Under the pieces are notes generated by a model. The model had not been told where the DNA came from. It searched no databases and was given only the letters and a program-made list of their open reading frames with translations. A stretch of DNA of 64,000 bases from Sulfurospirillum cavolei (GTDB lineage Bacteria; Campylobacterota; Campylobacteria; Campylobacterales; Sulfurospirillaceae): contig NZ_AP014724.1 of NCBI RefSeq assembly GCF_001548055.1, positions 2,634,324 through 2,698,323 on the forward strand. Reading direction: 5' to 3'. Made by a program: the position numbers and the translations under genes. Positions 1 to 8,004 of this stretch are shown one piece after another (the stretch's first letter is position 1; every line of letters starts with the position of its first letter).

Positions 1-195
1 AAAGCGGAGAAAGCCGCTTTGAATAAATCTCAGATTATTGCCGGATGGAGTGCCGATAAAATTACTGCTGCGCTCAACGGTTATAAAGCAGGTACTTACG
101 GCGGTCCTTTGAAAGCAACGATGGTAGGACAAGTTAAAAATCTTGACGCCGACGCAATCGCTGCACTATCCAAATACATCGAAGGTCTTAAATAA
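1..195 (+). CDS. Cytochrome c553 family protein, C-terminal part
   Basis: Only the last 64 codons are present, ending in TAA at 193-195; the start lies left of the window. The translated tail (KSQIIAGWSADKITAALNGY, then GPLKATMVGQVKNLDADAI and a final SKYIEGLK) is typical of the small periplasmic monohaem c553 cytochromes of Campylobacterota. The sixth-ligand Met would be the one in KATMVGQV. The CxxCH haem-attachment site must lie just outside the window, so haem binding is inferred. Such cytochromes carry electrons in the periplasm to terminal oxidases or peroxidases. It converges on the bd-like oxidase genes, with a terminator from each side in the gap. Confidence 0.8.
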   Translation, partial: KAEKAALNKSQIIAGWSADKITAALNGYKAGTYGGPLKATMVGQVKNLDADAIAALSKYIEGLK

Positions 196-205
196 TACAG
201 TACAT

Positions 206-233
206 GTGCCTCTATTGAAGACAACAGAGGCAC
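206..233 (+). terminator. Hairpin after the cytochrome c553 gene
   Basis: GTGCCTCT (206-213) pairs perfectly with AGAGGCAC (226-233) around a 12-base loop, 11 bases after the stop codon. It is followed by GATCTTTCG, a weak U-tract. An ACATGT copy overlaps the left arm at 202-207. Confidence 0.6.
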
Positions 234-250
234 GATCTTTCGATCAAAAA

Positions 251-275
251 GCGCCGATTTGCAATAAATCGGCGC
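251..275 (-). terminator. Rho-independent terminator of the bd-like oxidase operon
   Basis: GCGCCGATTT (251-260) and AAATCGGCGC (266-275) form a perfect 10-bp stem with a 5-base loop, 10 bases beyond the stop codon of the oxidase subunit II gene. On the minus strand the stem is followed by TTTTTGATCG, a classical U-run. Confidence 0.85.
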
Positions 276-285
276 ATCACGCGTT

Positions 286-1479
286 TTAGAGAATATTTTT
301 AAACAAAGTTGTAATTCCCCAAGCAAAATAGATAGCCATCCACGCAATCATAATATAAAGCGTTGCTTGACCCAATTTCGTGACCACGACATCTTTAGAG
401 CCGTCAAAAACGCCTTCGCGTTTACCGACTTTCCATGCCATCGTTAAAAGATACGCCACGCCGACAAATCCCATAATCAAGAATGTCGATAAGAACATAA
501 CGATAGAAGGAATTTCCAAATTCATCGGATAGTCGTAAATGCTGTATCCTAAAGCCGACATAATGTCAAAACGAATCAATTCTCTCATGGTGGAGATCAA
601 CAGTGCTACGACGACTAAAACCAAGGTCGTATAGTAGCTATTGCGATTCGTTTTTGCCATAGCAAGCAAAACCAATACGCCGATAATCGTCGCGATCGAT
701 ACGGGATGAAAAAGGTATTTGATTTGCAACATCCACAAAACGAACAAGACCGCACTGATCAAAAGCCCTACAACCGCAAAATTGGTTCCTAGTTTTGCGC
801 TGTAGCTGATAAACGAAGCGTCAAAATCTTTTCGTGTCGACAAAAAGCGGCTGTAGTTTTGCAAGAAAATACCTACGACGGGAATAGCTAAGCTTACCAT
901 AAACGCCAATCGGATAATGTCCATATTAAACGTCCATCCGCTCGTATTGACGATACCGTTAGGTGCGTACATGTTCATCCAATCGTGCGGCATAATCGAC
1001 GTAACCGCAAAACTGTGCATCAAAATTCCGGCAAATACCAAGATACCGAACGATACGAAACCGATCAACGAATGTCCCGTTCGTTGCGCTTTGTGCGCAT
1101 AATAGTACCAATAGTACATACAATAACCGACGATCATCGTATACACGAAGATAAAAATCCACATACCCGATAACGTATTGGTGACATACCAGTTCGGATC
1201 ATAGATAACTTGCGTAAAAAGAAGCGGTGCTACACCTAAAACGATCAAGATAGAGACACTGATCTTACCCGTTTGAATCAAATGCGGCGTAAGGATACTC
1301 CAATGTTTGTCCTGATTTCCTTTTGCCGAACCGTAAAGCGACAGACCCATAGCACCCAATGAAAGCAGTACGAATGCCGCATGCAACGCCCACGTTAAAA
1401 TATAAAGTATTTGAAAAACTATGGGATAAAATGGAACTCCCGCGGGATCCCTAAGCGCTAATAATACTGATGCGTCCAT
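286..1479 (-). CDS. Cytochrome bd-like oxidase, subunit II-like membrane protein
   Basis: A 397-residue, very hydrophobic protein with about nine membrane segments. It begins 9 bases after the stop of the large-subunit gene and has its own site (AAGGAG, then AAAT, ATG), so the two form an operon. It does not read like classical CydB. It has features of the CydA/CydB superfamily, such as a WALHAAFVLLSLGAMG helix near residue 30, a buried GILMHSF and a PHLIQTGK segment, and could be a second CydA-like chain. I infer that it is the partner subunit of a divergent bd-type oxygen reductase. The exact family (OR-C or OR-N branch of the bd superfamily) cannot be settled by eye. Confidence 0.6.
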   Translation of the reverse strand: MDASVLLALRDPAGVPFYPIVFQILYILTWALHAAFVLLSLGAMGLSLYGSAKGNQDKHWSILTPHLIQTGKISVSILIVLGVAPLLFTQVIYDPNWYVTNTLSGMWIFIFVYTMIVGYCMYYWYYYAHKAQRTGHSLIGFVSFGILVFAGILMHSFAVTSIMPHDWMNMYAPNGIVNTSGWTFNMDIIRLAFMVSLAIPVVGIFLQNYSRFLSTRKDFDASFISYSAKLGTNFAVVGLLISAVLFVLWMLQIKYLFHPVSIATIIGVLVLLAMAKTNRNSYYTTLVLVVVALLISTMRELIRFDIMSALGYSIYDYPMNLEIPSIVMFLSTFLIMGFVGVAYLLTMAWKVGKREGVFDGSKDVVVTKLGQATLYIMIAWMAIYFAWGITTLFKNIL

Positions 1480-1488
1480 TATTTCTCC

Positions 1489-2826
1489 TTAGTAGTGTAA
1501 CGATGCAAAATATTCCGCGATCGCATCGTATTCTGTTTCTGGTAATTTAAGTGTCGGCATATAGCTCATACCACCTTCTCCGATGACATATAGAATGGAT
1601 TTAATTCCCTCTTTGTCCATACCGGTCAATCGATCTTTCAATGGTCTAAATACGCCTGTTTTTTCCAAAGAGTGGCAATTAGAACATGCCATTTTGGCTA
1701 AAAGTTCACCGGCTTCTCGCTTGTTTTCATCGGTAATCGTTTTAAGACGAGCAGGGACGAAAGGATTGAGATGTAAAAGTCCTTTCTCGGCAATAATCGG
1801 AAGCTCGCTTTTGATGTTTTTACCGGGAACGTCTCGGCTGATAATTTGATTGGAATAGATGTATTGTCCAGCAACGTAAGGCTTACGCATGGACTCTCTT
1901 AGCTTCTCTCCAGACCATAAACCGGAAATCAAAATAACACCGATCATCACGCTTGCAATAACGGGATTGATCAATTTTGGCTTAATAATCGCAATGGCAA
2001 AGTAAGCGATAAATACCATCGTCAAGATAATTCTATTTTGAATAATGGCGTCTTTTGAGAAAGCAAAAACCGCATGAGCGTTTTCGGGAAGCGTACCCAT
2101 ATACCAAACAAAGAAAAACATGGTTATGAAGCCGCCGATAATGCTGATATAACCCATCTTTCGGCTGAGCTCGTTGGAGAGTTCTTCATTTTCTTTGCGC
2201 ATCGAACTGGAAATAACCAAACCGATAACGCCCGACATCATAATCATGAAGCCTATACGTAAGAACATATGCGGGAACGTATTGATACCGAAGAATGCAT
2301 CGCTTGCGCTTCCCGTTGCATAGAAGGCTTGCGTTCCGGGCCACATCATAAAACTGATAATACCGATGATAAGCGCCAAAGTTCCGACCGAAGCTAGCGC
2401 AAACGTATAGGTAAGTTTGAGGTGTGTTTTTCGATCTATTCTATCGATAAAGTAGACCAGCACGAAAACACCGATGACTTCATAGATAAAAAAGACCCAT
2501 TCCGTTGCCCATACCCATACGAAGTTATGAATAAGCGCACTAATACCTCTCGGGCTTGCCGCCGTTGCGGTATTCCAAATACCAGGTCCCGTGATGGAAC
2601 CTAAAACATACGAGAAAATCAGCAAAAACATACCGTATTTTTTCATATACGGATAATAATCGCTTCGATTCTCTTTGTACGCTTTGTGCGCTAAAAAGGC
2701 AAAAAGCATCGCCGCACCGACCGACGTATGCGAGAATAAGATGTGTATCGTACCCGTTATACCCATCATCCAAGCACTTCCATATTCAGGAAAATAAAAC
2801 AACGGGAATTGCCCTATTATATCCAT
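1489..2826 (-). CDS. Cytochrome bd-like oxidase large subunit with C-terminal cytochrome c domain
   Basis: 445 residues from the ATG at 2826, chosen because AAAGGAG lies 6-7 bases upstream; an ATG ten codons earlier lacks a site. Residues 1 to about 340 form some nine membrane helices, with a TIHILFSHTSVG helix near residue 30 and a WVWATEWVFFIYE helix, reminiscent of the haem-binding core of CydA. The tail carries CSNCH at about residues 381-385 and a downstream GMSYMP (candidate Met ligand near 423), a class I cytochrome c domain facing the periplasm. The long quinol-binding loop of classical CydA is not evident. I infer an oxygen reductase fed by periplasmic cytochrome c rather than by quinol. 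A c553 gene lies next door. Confidence 0.65.
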   Translation of the reverse strand: MDIIGQFPLFYFPEYGSAWMMGITGTIHILFSHTSVGAAMLFAFLAHKAYKENRSDYYPYMKKYGMFLLIFSYVLGSITGPGIWNTATAASPRGISALIHNFVWVWATEWVFFIYEVIGVFVLVYFIDRIDRKTHLKLTYTFALASVGTLALIIGIISFMMWPGTQAFYATGSASDAFFGINTFPHMFLRIGFMIMMSGVIGLVISSSMRKENEELSNELSRKMGYISIIGGFITMFFFVWYMGTLPENAHAVFAFSKDAIIQNRIILTMVFIAYFAIAIIKPKLINPVIASVMIGVILISGLWSGEKLRESMRKPYVAGQYIYSNQIISRDVPGKNIKSELPIIAEKGLLHLNPFVPARLKTITDENKREAGELLAKMACSNCHSLEKTGVFRPLKDRLTGMDKEGIKSILYVIGEGGMSYMPTLKLPETEYDAIAEYFASLHY

Positions 2827-2861
2827 GAAGTCTCCTTTGTGTAAAATTTTTAACAACTAGG

Positions 2862-2867
2862 ATTATA
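2862..2867 (-). promoter_or_regulatory. Promoter -10 of the bd-like oxidase operon
   Basis: On the minus strand TATAAT lies about 36 bases upstream of the oxidase start codon in an AT-rich stretch. No convincing -35 is seen, as is usual in this phylum. The 2870-2960 segment is very AT-rich. Confidence 0.45.
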
Positions 2868-3013
2868 GAAGCACCGTGTTAAATAAGTGTTAATTTTAAT
2901 TTTTTTTAATTTTTTATATCAATAATGAAACAGAATATTTTCTTAAAGAATCATTTTTGGAAGCTTACATGTGAAGAACTCTCGAGAAAGAAGAAGGAAA
3001 AAAGAAAAACATT

Positions 3014-3038
3014 TGCGCCAAAGTGCGACCTTGGCGCA
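3014..3038 (-). terminator. Terminator of malate synthase gene
   Basis: TGCGCCAA (3014-3021) and TTGGCGCA (3031-3038) form a perfect 8-bp stem with a 9-base loop, 18 bases after the glcB stop. On the minus strand it is followed by AAATGTTTTTCTTTTTTCC, a U-rich tail. Confidence 0.8.
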
Positions 3039-3056
3039 TTGCGAAGAAAGAACGTT

Positions 3057-5228
3057 TTACGGATATTCGGGCAACGCTTGTTTGACCTCTTTGCGCTTCA
3101 CATGTAAGATAAATTCCGTATAGCCGTTCGGCTGGCATCGACCTTTAAAAATAAGTTCGCATGCGGCTTGAAAGGCGATGCTCTTGCTAAAATGCGGTGC
3201 CATCGGGCGGTATTTTGGATCATACGCATTTTGGGTATCGACGACGCGTGCCATTTTTTCCAAGATTTCTTTGAGCTCTTTCTCGTCGATGATACCGTGG
3301 TGTAACCAATTGGCAAGATGTTGGCTCGAAATACGAAGCGTCGCTCGATCTTCCATCAACTCGATATTATGAATATCGGGAACTTTGGAACAACCGATAC
3401 CTTGCTCGACCCAACGCACAACGTAGCCTAAAATACTTTGGACGTTATTTTCGACCTCTTGCGTCACCTCTTCGCGTGAAAGCGTACGATCTAACAACGG
3501 CGGCGTTAAAATGTCTTCGACGCATGCAATTTTGCGCGTTCTAATTTCTTCAAGCTTTTTAAAAACATTCACGTCGTGATAATGCAATGCGTGTAATGTC
3601 GCTGCCGTCGGGGAAGGAACCCACGCCGTCGTAGCACCTGAGCGCAGATGAGCGATTTTTTGCGTTAGCATTTTTTGCATCGCGTCGGGCATCGTCCACA
3701 TGCCTTTGCCGATTTGCGCATGCAAAGCAAATCCGGATTCAAGTGCGATATCGACGTTACGGTTTTCATACGCTTTGAGCCAAATGCTTTGTTTCATCTC
3801 CTCTTTGGGTAAAACCGGGCCGTACTCCATACAACTGTGGATTTCATCGCCCGTTCGATCTAAAAAGCCCGTATTGACAAAAAAGACACGCTCTTTCGCT
3901 CGCCTGATACATTCTAAAAGATTGATGCTCGTGCGTCTTTCTTCGTCCATAATGCCCATCTTAATCGTATACGCAGGTAGTCCTAATACCTCTTCGACGC
4001 GTGCGAAAACTTCATTGACGTAGGAAATTTCTTCAGGTCCGTGACATTTGGGTTTGACGATATAGATATTAGCGGCAACGCTATTACGCAATCCGCTCTC
4101 TTTTTTAAGGTCGTGAAGCGCGCACAATGCCGTTACAAATGCATCTAATAATCCTTCGGCGATCGGTTTTTCGTTACATGTAACGCAAGAACTCATCATA
4201 TGAAGCCCGACGTTTCGAATCAATAAAAGAGCGCGTCCTTTGAGAACAAACGGCGTACCGTCTTTGGAAAGAAACGTTTTGTCGGGGTTGAGTGCACGTA
4301 CGATCGTTTGAGCTTTATGTTCAAAGCTGACGCTTAAATCACCTTTCATCATTCCGAGCCAATGACGGTAAATGCGAATTTTATCTTCCGTATCGACCGC
4401 GGCAACGGAATCCTCGCAATCTTGAATTACGCTCAGCGCCGATTCGAGTATTATATCTTGAATACCCGCAAGATTTGCCTGGCCTATCGTGCCGTTACGA
4501 TCTAAACGAATTTCGACATGTAAGCCGTTATTTTGCAATAAAAGACTGCTTGGATCACAACGTTCTCCCGTATATCCAACCCATTGTTCAGGTTCGCGAA
4601 GCAAAACGTCGTTTCCGCTTAAACATTGTGCCGTTAGTACATTTCCTTCCAAACGAAAGGCTTCAACGTCGGCATAGCTACCTGAGCTTAAAGGAAAAGT
4701 GCGATCTAAAAAAGCATAAACGAATTCAAAAACTTTTTCGCCGCGCTTGGGATTATAAGAGGATCGTTTTTCGTACGGTTCGGCATCTTCAATGACATCC
4801 GTGCCGTACAGTGCATCGAGCAAACTTCCCCATCGCGCGTTAGCGGCATTGAGCGCATAACGCGCATTGTCTGCCGGGACGACTAACTGCGGTGCGGCAA
4901 TCTCGGAAATTTCCGGATCCATCATGCCGACGGTAATTTCAAACGGCTCTTTTTCATCTAAGTAATAGCCGATCTCTTTTAAAAAAGCGATATGTTCTTC
5001 TTGATTGAACGTTTTTTGATGGTTCTTATACCACATGTCAAGTTGGGACTGAAATACGTCTCGTTTTCGTAGTAGTTGGATATTACGAGGTCCAAAATCC
5101 AACACCGCCGTTTCAAAACCGTTCCAAAAAGCTTCAACGCTTATGCCGGTGTCGGGTAAAACTTCATTACCGATAAAATCGTACAATGCCGTATCAATCT
5201 GCAATGTTCCGTACGCGATGCTTTTCAT
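3057..5228 (-). CDS. glcB: Malate synthase G
   Basis: 723 residues, the usual length for the monomeric G isoform, which condenses glyoxylate with acetyl-CoA to malate in the cytosol. Family hallmarks are readable: IRNVGLHMMS, KPKCHGPEE, MDEERRTSINL with NTGFLDRTGDEIH, and the C-terminal YRPMAPHF region. The start ATG has AAAAGGAAG upstream. The gene stands alone between a terminator and divergent or unrelated neighbours, and no isocitrate lyase is in the window. It may therefore serve glycolate/glyoxylate salvage or acetate use with a lyase encoded elsewhere. Malate synthase G is found in some free-living Campylobacterota but not in most pathogenic Campylobacter. Confidence 0.95.
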   Translation of the reverse strand: MKSIAYGTLQIDTALYDFIGNEVLPDTGISVEAFWNGFETAVLDFGPRNIQLLRKRDVFQSQLDMWYKNHQKTFNQEEHIAFLKEIGYYLDEKEPFEITVGMMDPEISEIAAPQLVVPADNARYALNAANARWGSLLDALYGTDVIEDAEPYEKRSSYNPKRGEKVFEFVYAFLDRTFPLSSGSYADVEAFRLEGNVLTAQCLSGNDVLLREPEQWVGYTGERCDPSSLLLQNNGLHVEIRLDRNGTIGQANLAGIQDIILESALSVIQDCEDSVAAVDTEDKIRIYRHWLGMMKGDLSVSFEHKAQTIVRALNPDKTFLSKDGTPFVLKGRALLLIRNVGLHMMSSCVTCNEKPIAEGLLDAFVTALCALHDLKKESGLRNSVAANIYIVKPKCHGPEEISYVNEVFARVEEVLGLPAYTIKMGIMDEERRTSINLLECIRRAKERVFFVNTGFLDRTGDEIHSCMEYGPVLPKEEMKQSIWLKAYENRNVDIALESGFALHAQIGKGMWTMPDAMQKMLTQKIAHLRSGATTAWVPSPTAATLHALHYHDVNVFKKLEEIRTRKIACVEDILTPPLLDRTLSREEVTQEVENNVQSILGYVVRWVEQGIGCSKVPDIHNIELMEDRATLRISSQHLANWLHHGIIDEKELKEILEKMARVVDTQNAYDPKYRPMAPHFSKSIAFQAACELIFKGRCQPNGYTEFILHVKRKEVKQALPEYP

Positions 5229-5292
5229 TTTTCTTCCTTTTAATCCGTTAAGATTACCACAGCCTTATGATATTAATCTGTCAATCCATTGC

Positions 5293-5658
5293 TCAGTGCT
5301 GTGCCCATTGCCATAAGCCGAAGCACCAAATCACTAGGCATACGCCGATGCTCAAAAAAACGACGGTACTGCCCATATCTTTAGCGCGTCCGGCCATTTC
5401 ATGATGCTCGAGCGTCACCAGATCGGTTACGCGTTCGATCGCACTGTTAATCGCTTCGGCAATCAATATGCCCGTCAGTGAAGAAAACATGAGAAGTTTA
5501 TACCACAACTCTAACGAGAAGAACCATAAAAGAGGAAGCAATACGCACACGGCAACCAATTCGATTCGAAACGAAGTTTCCGTTAACAAAAGATCTTTAA
5601 GCCCTTTAAGCGCATACGAGGTATTTTTAATAAAGTGGTATTTGGGTTGATTTCTCAC
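5293..5658 (-). CDS. dgkA: Diacylglycerol kinase (DgkA type)
   Basis: Integral membrane kinase that phosphorylates diacylglycerol to phosphatidate, recycling the lipid released when phosphoglycerol or phosphoethanolamine groups are transferred to the envelope. I place the start at the GTG at 5658 (protein begins MRNQPKYHF, 121 residues), because AAAGGA sits 6 bases upstream and the family usually begins this way. A longer reading from 5694 has no ribosome site. The signature AEAINSAIERVTDL and the following HEMAGRAKDMGS match the active-site helices, and three membrane segments are evident. It is divergent from the dsrE-like gene. Confidence 0.92.
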   Translation of the reverse strand: MRNQPKYHFIKNTSYALKGLKDLLLTETSFRIELVAVCVLLPLLWFFSLELWYKLLMFSSLTGILIAEAINSAIERVTDLVTLEHHEMAGRAKDMGSTVVFLSIGVCLVIWCFGLWQWAQH

Positions 5659-5719
5659 GTGTATCCTTTGCATCGATATCCAAAATAAAAGCAATCATTT
5701 CAATTATTTTTTTTAATAT

Positions 5720-5745
5720 TACGGTACGAAAACGTATCGTATAAT
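5720..5745 (+). promoter_or_regulatory. Promoter with overlapping dyad upstream of the DsrE-like gene
   Basis: TATAAT at 5740-5745 lies 32 bases before the start codon at 5777. TACGGTACG (5720-5728) and CGTATCGTA (5733-5741) form an inverted repeat (8 of 9 pairs, AAAA spacer) that runs into the -10 box, an operator-like placement in the gap shared with divergent dgkA. Confidence 0.4.
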
Positions 5746-5776
5746 AACGCCATCTTCAACCATAAAGGAGCCTTCA

Positions 5777-6214
5777 ATGAAAGCATCTCGTTTATTTTTA
5801 GCCGCGCTGGTCGCCGCGATTCCTTCGTATCTTTTATCCTCGGAGATCAAAGGCTTAAACGTTTTAATGACCTCTGCCGATGCCCAAACCCAAATGATGG
5901 GAATGGTGCTTTCCAACAGCGTCCTTAACGACCAGAAAAAAGCGGTTACGATCACGCTTTGCGGACCTGCCGCCAACTTGGCTCTTAAAGAGTTTACCTC
6001 GCCGAATGTTAAAAAACCCGACGGAAGCGAAGCCAATCCGAAAACTGCGCTTCAAGGCTTGATGAAAGCCGGTGCTAGCGTTTCCGTTTGCCCTCTTTTC
6101 TTACCGAATGCCGGTAAAGAGGCTTCATCTCTCATCGAAGGCATCAGCGTCGCGAAACCGCCGATGGTAGCGGCCGGTTTGACAAATCCGGAGTTTCATA
6201 CCGCCAGTTTCTAA
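5777..6214 (+). CDS. Periplasmic DsrE-family protein
   Basis: 145 residues beginning with a clear Sec signal peptide (MKASRLFLAALVAAIPSYLL) and a strong site (AAAGGAG, 6 bases before ATG). The mature part has the DsrE/F-like alpha-beta fold pattern: a strand LNVLMTSAD, then ITLCGPAANLAL with one cysteine, and ASVSVCPLFLPNAG with a second. DsrE-type proteins in the cytoplasm relay sulfur on a conserved Cys. Exported members like this are common in sulfur-metabolising Campylobacterota, but their substrate is unknown. A role in periplasmic sulfur handling is inference only. Monocistronic, ending at a long hairpin. Confidence 0.75.
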   Translation: MKASRLFLAALVAAIPSYLLSSEIKGLNVLMTSADAQTQMMGMVLSNSVLNDQKKAVTITLCGPAANLALKEFTSPNVKKPDGSEANPKTALQGLMKAGASVSVCPLFLPNAGKEASSLIEGISVAKPPMVAAGLTNPEFHTASF

Positions 6215-6224
6215 CATCCTACTT

Positions 6225-6254
6225 GGTCGTAACCGCATCAATGCGTTTACGACC
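6225..6254. terminator. Convergent hairpin between dsrE-like gene and the small membrane protein gene
   Basis: GGTCGTAACCGCAT (6225-6238) pairs with ATGCGTTTACGACC (6241-6254) in 13 of 14 positions. It includes the stop codon of the leftward gene (6247-6249). No U-run follows on either strand, so it may be a convergent terminator or an mRNA-end stabiliser. Confidence 0.5.
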
Positions 6255-6561
6255 GTTCCTCAAAACAGATATTTTTTGCCACATACCATTTGACGATAGC
6301 CAAAGTCGAATAATTCATCTCCCGCTGCACCAGAGGAATGGAAGCTATACGCATCTTAGAACTCACGATGCCGCTAACCAGTGTTAAAAATAGAAAAAAA
6401 GCAATGCCGATCCATACGTTGTACGTATATCCCAGCCAACTGCCTAAAAGAAGCGGCGTAAAACTGATTGCCGTATACACTACAATCATAATCAAACGAC
6501 ACTTAAAACCTCGAACACGAGGAACCAACTCGATGAGAGGCGGTAAAGAATCGTCGCTCAT
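6247..6561 (-). CDS. Small two-helix membrane protein, unknown function
   Basis: 104 residues. A short polar N-terminus (MSDDSLPPLIELVPRVRGFK) precedes two predicted membrane helices (roughly residues 24-45 and 48-68), followed by a basic C-terminal part. I do not recognise the family. Its ATG at 6561 abuts the stop codon of yajQ (6562-6564), so it is probably co-translated with yajQ as the last gene of the leftward cluster. Membrane topology is visible in the sequence; any function would be a guess. Confidence 0.7.
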   Translation of the reverse strand: MSDDSLPPLIELVPRVRGFKCRLIMIVVYTAISFTPLLLGSWLGYTYNVWIGIAFFLFLTLVSGIVSSKMRIASIPLVQREMNYSTLAIVKWYVAKNICFEERS

Positions 6562-7059
6562 CTATTTTAAATTGGTAAAATTAACCGGAAAATCAAAATC
6601 GCACGCACGAATCGCCTTAATCGCTTCTTGCAAATCATCGATCGATTTACCTTCGACCCTTACGACGTCGCCGCGAATCGAAGCTTGAACTTTGACTTTA
6701 AGCTCTTTGATCTCTTTAACGATTTTTTTGGCATCGTCGCTTGAAATCGCATCGACAATCGCAACCGTTACTTTCGTATTGCCGCCGCTTGAAGGTTCGC
6801 GTTTACTCTCTTTTAACGCTTTAGCGGAAATATCGCGTTTGATCGCTTCAGAAATCAAGGCATCGACCATCGCGTCGGCTTTGTTATCGCTGGTCGTAAT
6901 CAGCGTAAACGCTTTGTTCTTTTCGTTATAATCAAACTCACATGTAATCCCTTTAAAGTCCCAACGGTTGGTGATCACTTTTTTTGCTTGTTCGTAAGCG
7001 TCTTTGAGTTTTTGTTTATCGATCTCGGCCGTAATATCAAAACTGTGTTCTTTCGCCAT
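6562..7059 (-). CDS. yajQ: YajQ family nucleotide-binding protein
   Basis: 165 residues, the standard YajQ (UPF0234/DUF520) length, starting MAKEHSFDITAEID and containing NRWDFKGI and KVQASIRGDVVRV, the family's hallmark segments. YajQ proteins are small cytosolic proteins; members bind cyclic di-GMP or nucleotides and affect regulation. GGAGAACGT precedes the ATG. It follows the hydroxyacid dehydrogenase gene by 9 bases. The order UPF0323-ligase-dehydrogenase-YajQ is, from memory, also found in Campylobacter jejuni (Cj0371-Cj0374), which supports a stable operon. Confidence 0.93.
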   Translation of the reverse strand: MAKEHSFDITAEIDKQKLKDAYEQAKKVITNRWDFKGITCEFDYNEKNKAFTLITTSDNKADAMVDALISEAIKRDISAKALKESKREPSSGGNTKVTVAIVDAISSDDAKKIVKEIKELKVKVQASIRGDVVRVEGKSIDDLQEAIKAIRACDFDFPVNFTNLK

Positions 7060-7068
7060 ACGTTCTCC

Positions 7069-8001
7069 TTATCGGTTTAAAAATGTTTGAATGTTTTGAA
7101 CAACCAAGTCCATAAGCTTTTTGCGTGCTTCCATGCTTGCCCACGCAATATGCGGCGTGATGATGAGGCGTTCTTGATGTTTAACATGTAAGAGTGGATG
7201 ATGCGCTTTCATCGGTTCGATTTCTAAGACGTCAAGCCCGACGTACAGCTCTTTTTCATCGATAATTTTTGCTAACGCCGCTTCATCGACGATACCGCCG
7301 CGACCGACGTTCACAAGTACGCTACCCTCTTTGAGTATCGCTAACGCGTGTGCATCGATTATGTTTTTCGTTTGAGGATTCAAGGGTGCGTGAATCGTGA
7401 TAATATCGCACGTTTTAAGCATTGTTTCCAGCGGCAAACGCTCGTACGCGGCATCGTTGTTGGCACCGCTTGTCGAATAATACGCCACTTCCGCACCAAA
7501 CGCCGTCGCAATTTTGGCAACCTCTTTGCCGATAGTTCCAAGACCGATAATGCCCCAACGTTTTCCCTTGATTTCCCAAAACGGTTTTTCGATATGCGTA
7601 AAACTTGCGGCTTTCACCCAACCGCCTTTTTTGACGAAATCGTTATAATATGCACTTTTACCGATGAGATCCAACACTAACATAACGGTCGTTTGTGCAA
7701 CCGAAGCGGTCGAATATCCTGCTACGTTTTTGACCTCAATGCCTTTGACCTTAGCATATTCCAAATCCACGTTGTTCGTTCCCGTTGCGGTCACGCAAAT
7801 CAGTTTAATATTGGGACATGCATCCATCACTTCTTGATCAATCACGACTTTATTGCTCAAAACGATCTGCGCATCCGCAATATGGGCTATTCGCTCGTCC
7901 GTACGCGTCGTATCAAATGTTTTGAACTCGCCCAATGCATGAAATGCACTTAAATCGATATCGTTTCCCAATGTTCCGGCATCTAAAAAAACTATTGTCA
8001 T
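7069..8001 (-). CDS. D-2-hydroxyacid dehydrogenase (glycerate/hydroxypyruvate reductase-like)
   Basis: 310 residues, cytosolic NAD(P)-dependent reductase of 2-oxoacids. The Rossmann motif GIIGLGTIGKEVAK lies near residue 150. The catalytic triad regions are readable: NVGRGGIVDEAAL (Arg), LDVLEIEPM (Glu) and ITPHIAWASMEAR (His). The overall pattern is closest to glycerate dehydrogenase/hydroxypyruvate reductase; substrate identity is inference. The gene starts 3 bases after the stop of the glutathionylspermidine-synthase-like gene and is therefore in the same transcription unit. With malate synthase G 3 kb away it could serve C2/glyoxylate metabolism, but a lactate or other 2-oxoacid specificity is not excluded. 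Confidence 0.88.
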   Translation of the reverse strand: MTIVFLDAGTLGNDIDLSAFHALGEFKTFDTTRTDERIAHIADAQIVLSNKVVIDQEVMDACPNIKLICVTATGTNNVDLEYAKVKGIEVKNVAGYSTASVAQTTVMLVLDLIGKSAYYNDFVKKGGWVKAASFTHIEKPFWEIKGKRWGIIGLGTIGKEVAKIATAFGAEVAYYSTSGANNDAAYERLPLETMLKTCDIITIHAPLNPQTKNIIDAHALAILKEGSVLVNVGRGGIVDEAALAKIIDEKELYVGLDVLEIEPMKAHHPLLHVKHQERLIITPHIAWASMEARKKLMDLVVQNIQTFLNR

Positions 8002-8004
8002 ACC

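Noticed and set aside
2925..3107. 60-residue frame between the oxidase operon and glcB
   Set aside because: Starts in AT-rich intergenic DNA and runs through the glcB terminator hairpin into glcB antisense; composition is not coding-like.
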